DNA of 64,000 bases from Novosphingobium sp. KA1 (GTDB taxonomy: Bacteria > Pseudomonadota > Alphaproteobacteria > Sphingomonadales > Sphingomonadaceae): contig NZ_CP021247.1 in NCBI RefSeq assembly GCF_017309955.1, positions 3,311,001 to 3,375,000 on the forward strand. Reading direction: 5' to 3'. Shown here piece by piece: positions 61,793 to 64,000 of this stretch. The notes beneath the pieces are model-generated. The model was not told where the DNA came from. It saw nothing but the letters and a program-made list of their open reading frames with translations, and made no database searches. Made by a program: the position numbers and the translations under genes. How positions within the stretch are numbered: position 1 is the first letter of the stretch; each line of letters begins with the position of its first letter.

Positions 61793-62407
61793 ATGTCGAA
61801 GCGTAAAAGCGCCAAGTACAAACTCGACCGCCGCATGGGCGAAAACATCTGGGGTCGCCCCAAGAGCGCGGTTAACCGCCGCAGCTATGGCCCGGGCCAG
61901 CACGGCCAGCGCCGCAAGGGCAAGATCTCGGACTACGGTCTGCAGCTGCGCGCCAAGCAGAAGCTCAAGGGCTACTACGGCGACGTGACCGAGAAGCAGT
62001 TCAAGGCTACCTACCAGGAAGCCTCGCGCATGAAGGGCGACACCGGCCAGAACCTGATCGGCCTGCTCGAACAGCGCCTGGACATGGTCGTGTACCGCTC
62101 GAAGTTCGCTCCGACCATCTTCGCGGCCCGTCAGATCGTTTCGCACGGCCACATCCGCGTCAACGGCGTGAAGTGCAACATCGCTTCGCGTCGCGTGAAG
62201 GTCGGCGACGTCATCAGCCTGGGCAACAAGGCCAAGGAAATGGCGCTGATCATCGAAGCCCAGAACCTGCCCGAGCGTGAAGTCCCCGACTACGTCGCTC
62301 AGGACGGCACCGACAAGGTGACCTTCGTCCGCGTCCCGACGCTCGACGAAGTGCCCTACCCGGTGAAGATGGAACCGAACCTGGTGGTCGAGTTCTACTC
62401 GCGCTAA
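61793..62407 (+). CDS. rpsD: 30S ribosomal protein S4
   Basis: Primary 16S rRNA-binding protein of the small subunit. 204 aa: [19 protein letters not shown]-terminal region, the S4 RNA-binding domain [19 protein letters not shown] and [20 protein letters not shown], ending [12 protein letters not shown]. No zinc cysteines, as in the C-minus form. It stands alone with its own promoter, a structured leader and a terminator, not in an alpha operon. Confidence 0.97.
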   Translation: MSKRKSAKYKLDRRMGENIWGRPKSAVNRRSYGPGQHGQRRKGKISDYGLQLRAKQKLKGYYGDVTEKQFKATYQEASRMKGDTGQNLIGLLEQRLDMVVYRSKFAPTIFAARQIVSHGHIRVNGVKCNIASRRVKVGDVISLGNKAKEMALIIEAQNLPEREVPDYVAQDGTDKVTFVRVPTLDEVPYPVKMEPNLVVEFYSR

Positions 62408-62436
62408 GTTTCGGGTCTCCGGACCAGGAATAGGAA

Positions 62437-62466
62437 GGGCGGCTCCCCACGGAGCCGCCCTTTTCT
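62437..62466 (+). terminator. intrinsic terminator after rpsD
   Basis: Perfect 10-bp arms GGGCGGCTCC/GGAGCCGCCC with CCAC loop and TTTTCTTTT tail. Confidence 0.85.
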
Positions 62467-62551
62467 TTTGCACGACGAATGGCACGAAAATACGGCGAAT
62501 CGAGGGACTTGTCAGGGAACCGACATCGTTTGACGGCATTGGACCTGCATC

Positions 62552-62713
62552 ATGAATCGCTTTCGCTTCATCACTCCGCACCGCACCGGCAAATGGTATG
62601 CCACCCTCGAACTGGCCCAGCGTTTTGCCAGCCAGATCGGCGCCGGTTTCCTCGATCTGCGCAGCGGCCGCTTCGTCGCCTATCCCGGAACGCGGCTCGA
62701 AGTCTCGGCCTGA
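62552..62713 (+). CDS. 53-aa conserved-looking small protein
   Basis: ATG at 62552 to TGA at 62713. The product MNRFRFITPHRTGKWYATLE, then LAQRFASQIGAGFLDLRSGRF and VAYPGTRLEVSA, has a mixed helix/strand pattern and core-like codon use, so a real gene is likely. The ribosome binding site is weak (TTGGAC). A GGAAC at 62516 with CATT 16 bp later is one base from the EcfG promoter consensus, though it would leave a very short leader. Function unknown. Confidence 0.5.
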   Translation: MNRFRFITPHRTGKWYATLELAQRFASQIGAGFLDLRSGRFVAYPGTRLEVSA

Positions 62714-62785
62714 CTGCCCTAGCCAGCCCCTTCAAGACGAGCGGGAGAGGCGCTCCGGGGCAACCCGGAACAGCTCAGCCGCCCC

Positions 62786-64000
<1,215 letters not shown>

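Overview
The window is high-GC, gene-dense bacterial chromosome. Gene content and order point to an alphaproteobacterium of the Sphingomonadales, most like Novosphingobium or a close relative. Supporting signs are a MutL carrying its own endonuclease motif, a sphingomonad-type REP element, the ubiquitous alphaproteobacterial intergenic repeat, a perfect sigma-EcfG-type promoter, and a RibB whose RibA half is degenerate. No 16S rRNA, integrase, transposase, prophage module or CRISPR array is visible, so this is mostly core genome with a few small accessory patches. Genus-level assignment is inference.

Layout. 0-8 kb: the 5' end of hisI, a candidate structured RNA with a strong terminator, comF, a methyltransferase, and a leftward glyQ-glyS-ppdK block. 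8-16.4 kb: two tandem TraB/GumN-type proteins, a calcineurin-like phosphatase, rplY-pth-ychF, a secreted nucleotide pyrophosphatase/phosphodiesterase, and two envelope proteins. 16.4-24.8 kb: mutL, then the cell-elongation cluster mreB-mreC-mreD-mrdA-rodA, followed by three identical tRNA-Lys(CTT) genes. 24.8-26.3 kb: a small accessory patch with a secreted peptide, inverted REP elements and a lower-GC orphan lipoprotein. 26.3-36 kb: tamA-tamB with a small lipoprotein, a YihY-family protein, and a MEKHLA protein coupled to a glycerate-kinase-like P-loop protein.

36-43 kb: an SDR and a crotonase, the riboflavin genes ribB (with an N-terminal helix-turn-helix) and ribH, an aldo/keto reductase, an AT-rich regulatory region with a tiny gene and a winged-helix regulator, and eno. 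43-45.4 kb: a four-gene operon of small membrane-associated proteins resembling E. coli yqjD/yqjE, preceded by a sigma-EcfG promoter, then a DUF4170 gene. 45.5-51.2 kb: greA, carB, an inserted unknown gene and carA. 51.3-55.8 kb: yqeY-dnaG-rpoD. 55.9-64 kb: an M28 membrane peptidase, rpiB-glyA-(small membrane protein)-nrdR-trmJ, rpsD, a 53-aa gene, tgt and the 3' end of a probable outer-membrane protein gene.

How it works together: the window is dominated by housekeeping functions. These are translation (glyQS, rplY, pth, ychF, rpsD, tgt, trmJ, tRNA-Lys), replication and transcription (dnaG, rpoD, greA, mutL, nrdR), envelope building (mre/rod cluster, TamAB) and one-carbon, pyrimidine and flavin metabolism (glyA, carAB, ribBH). 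The least understood pieces are the EcfG-driven stress operon, the HTH-RibB fusion, the candidate RNA near the left end, and several very small genes with good ribosome binding sites.
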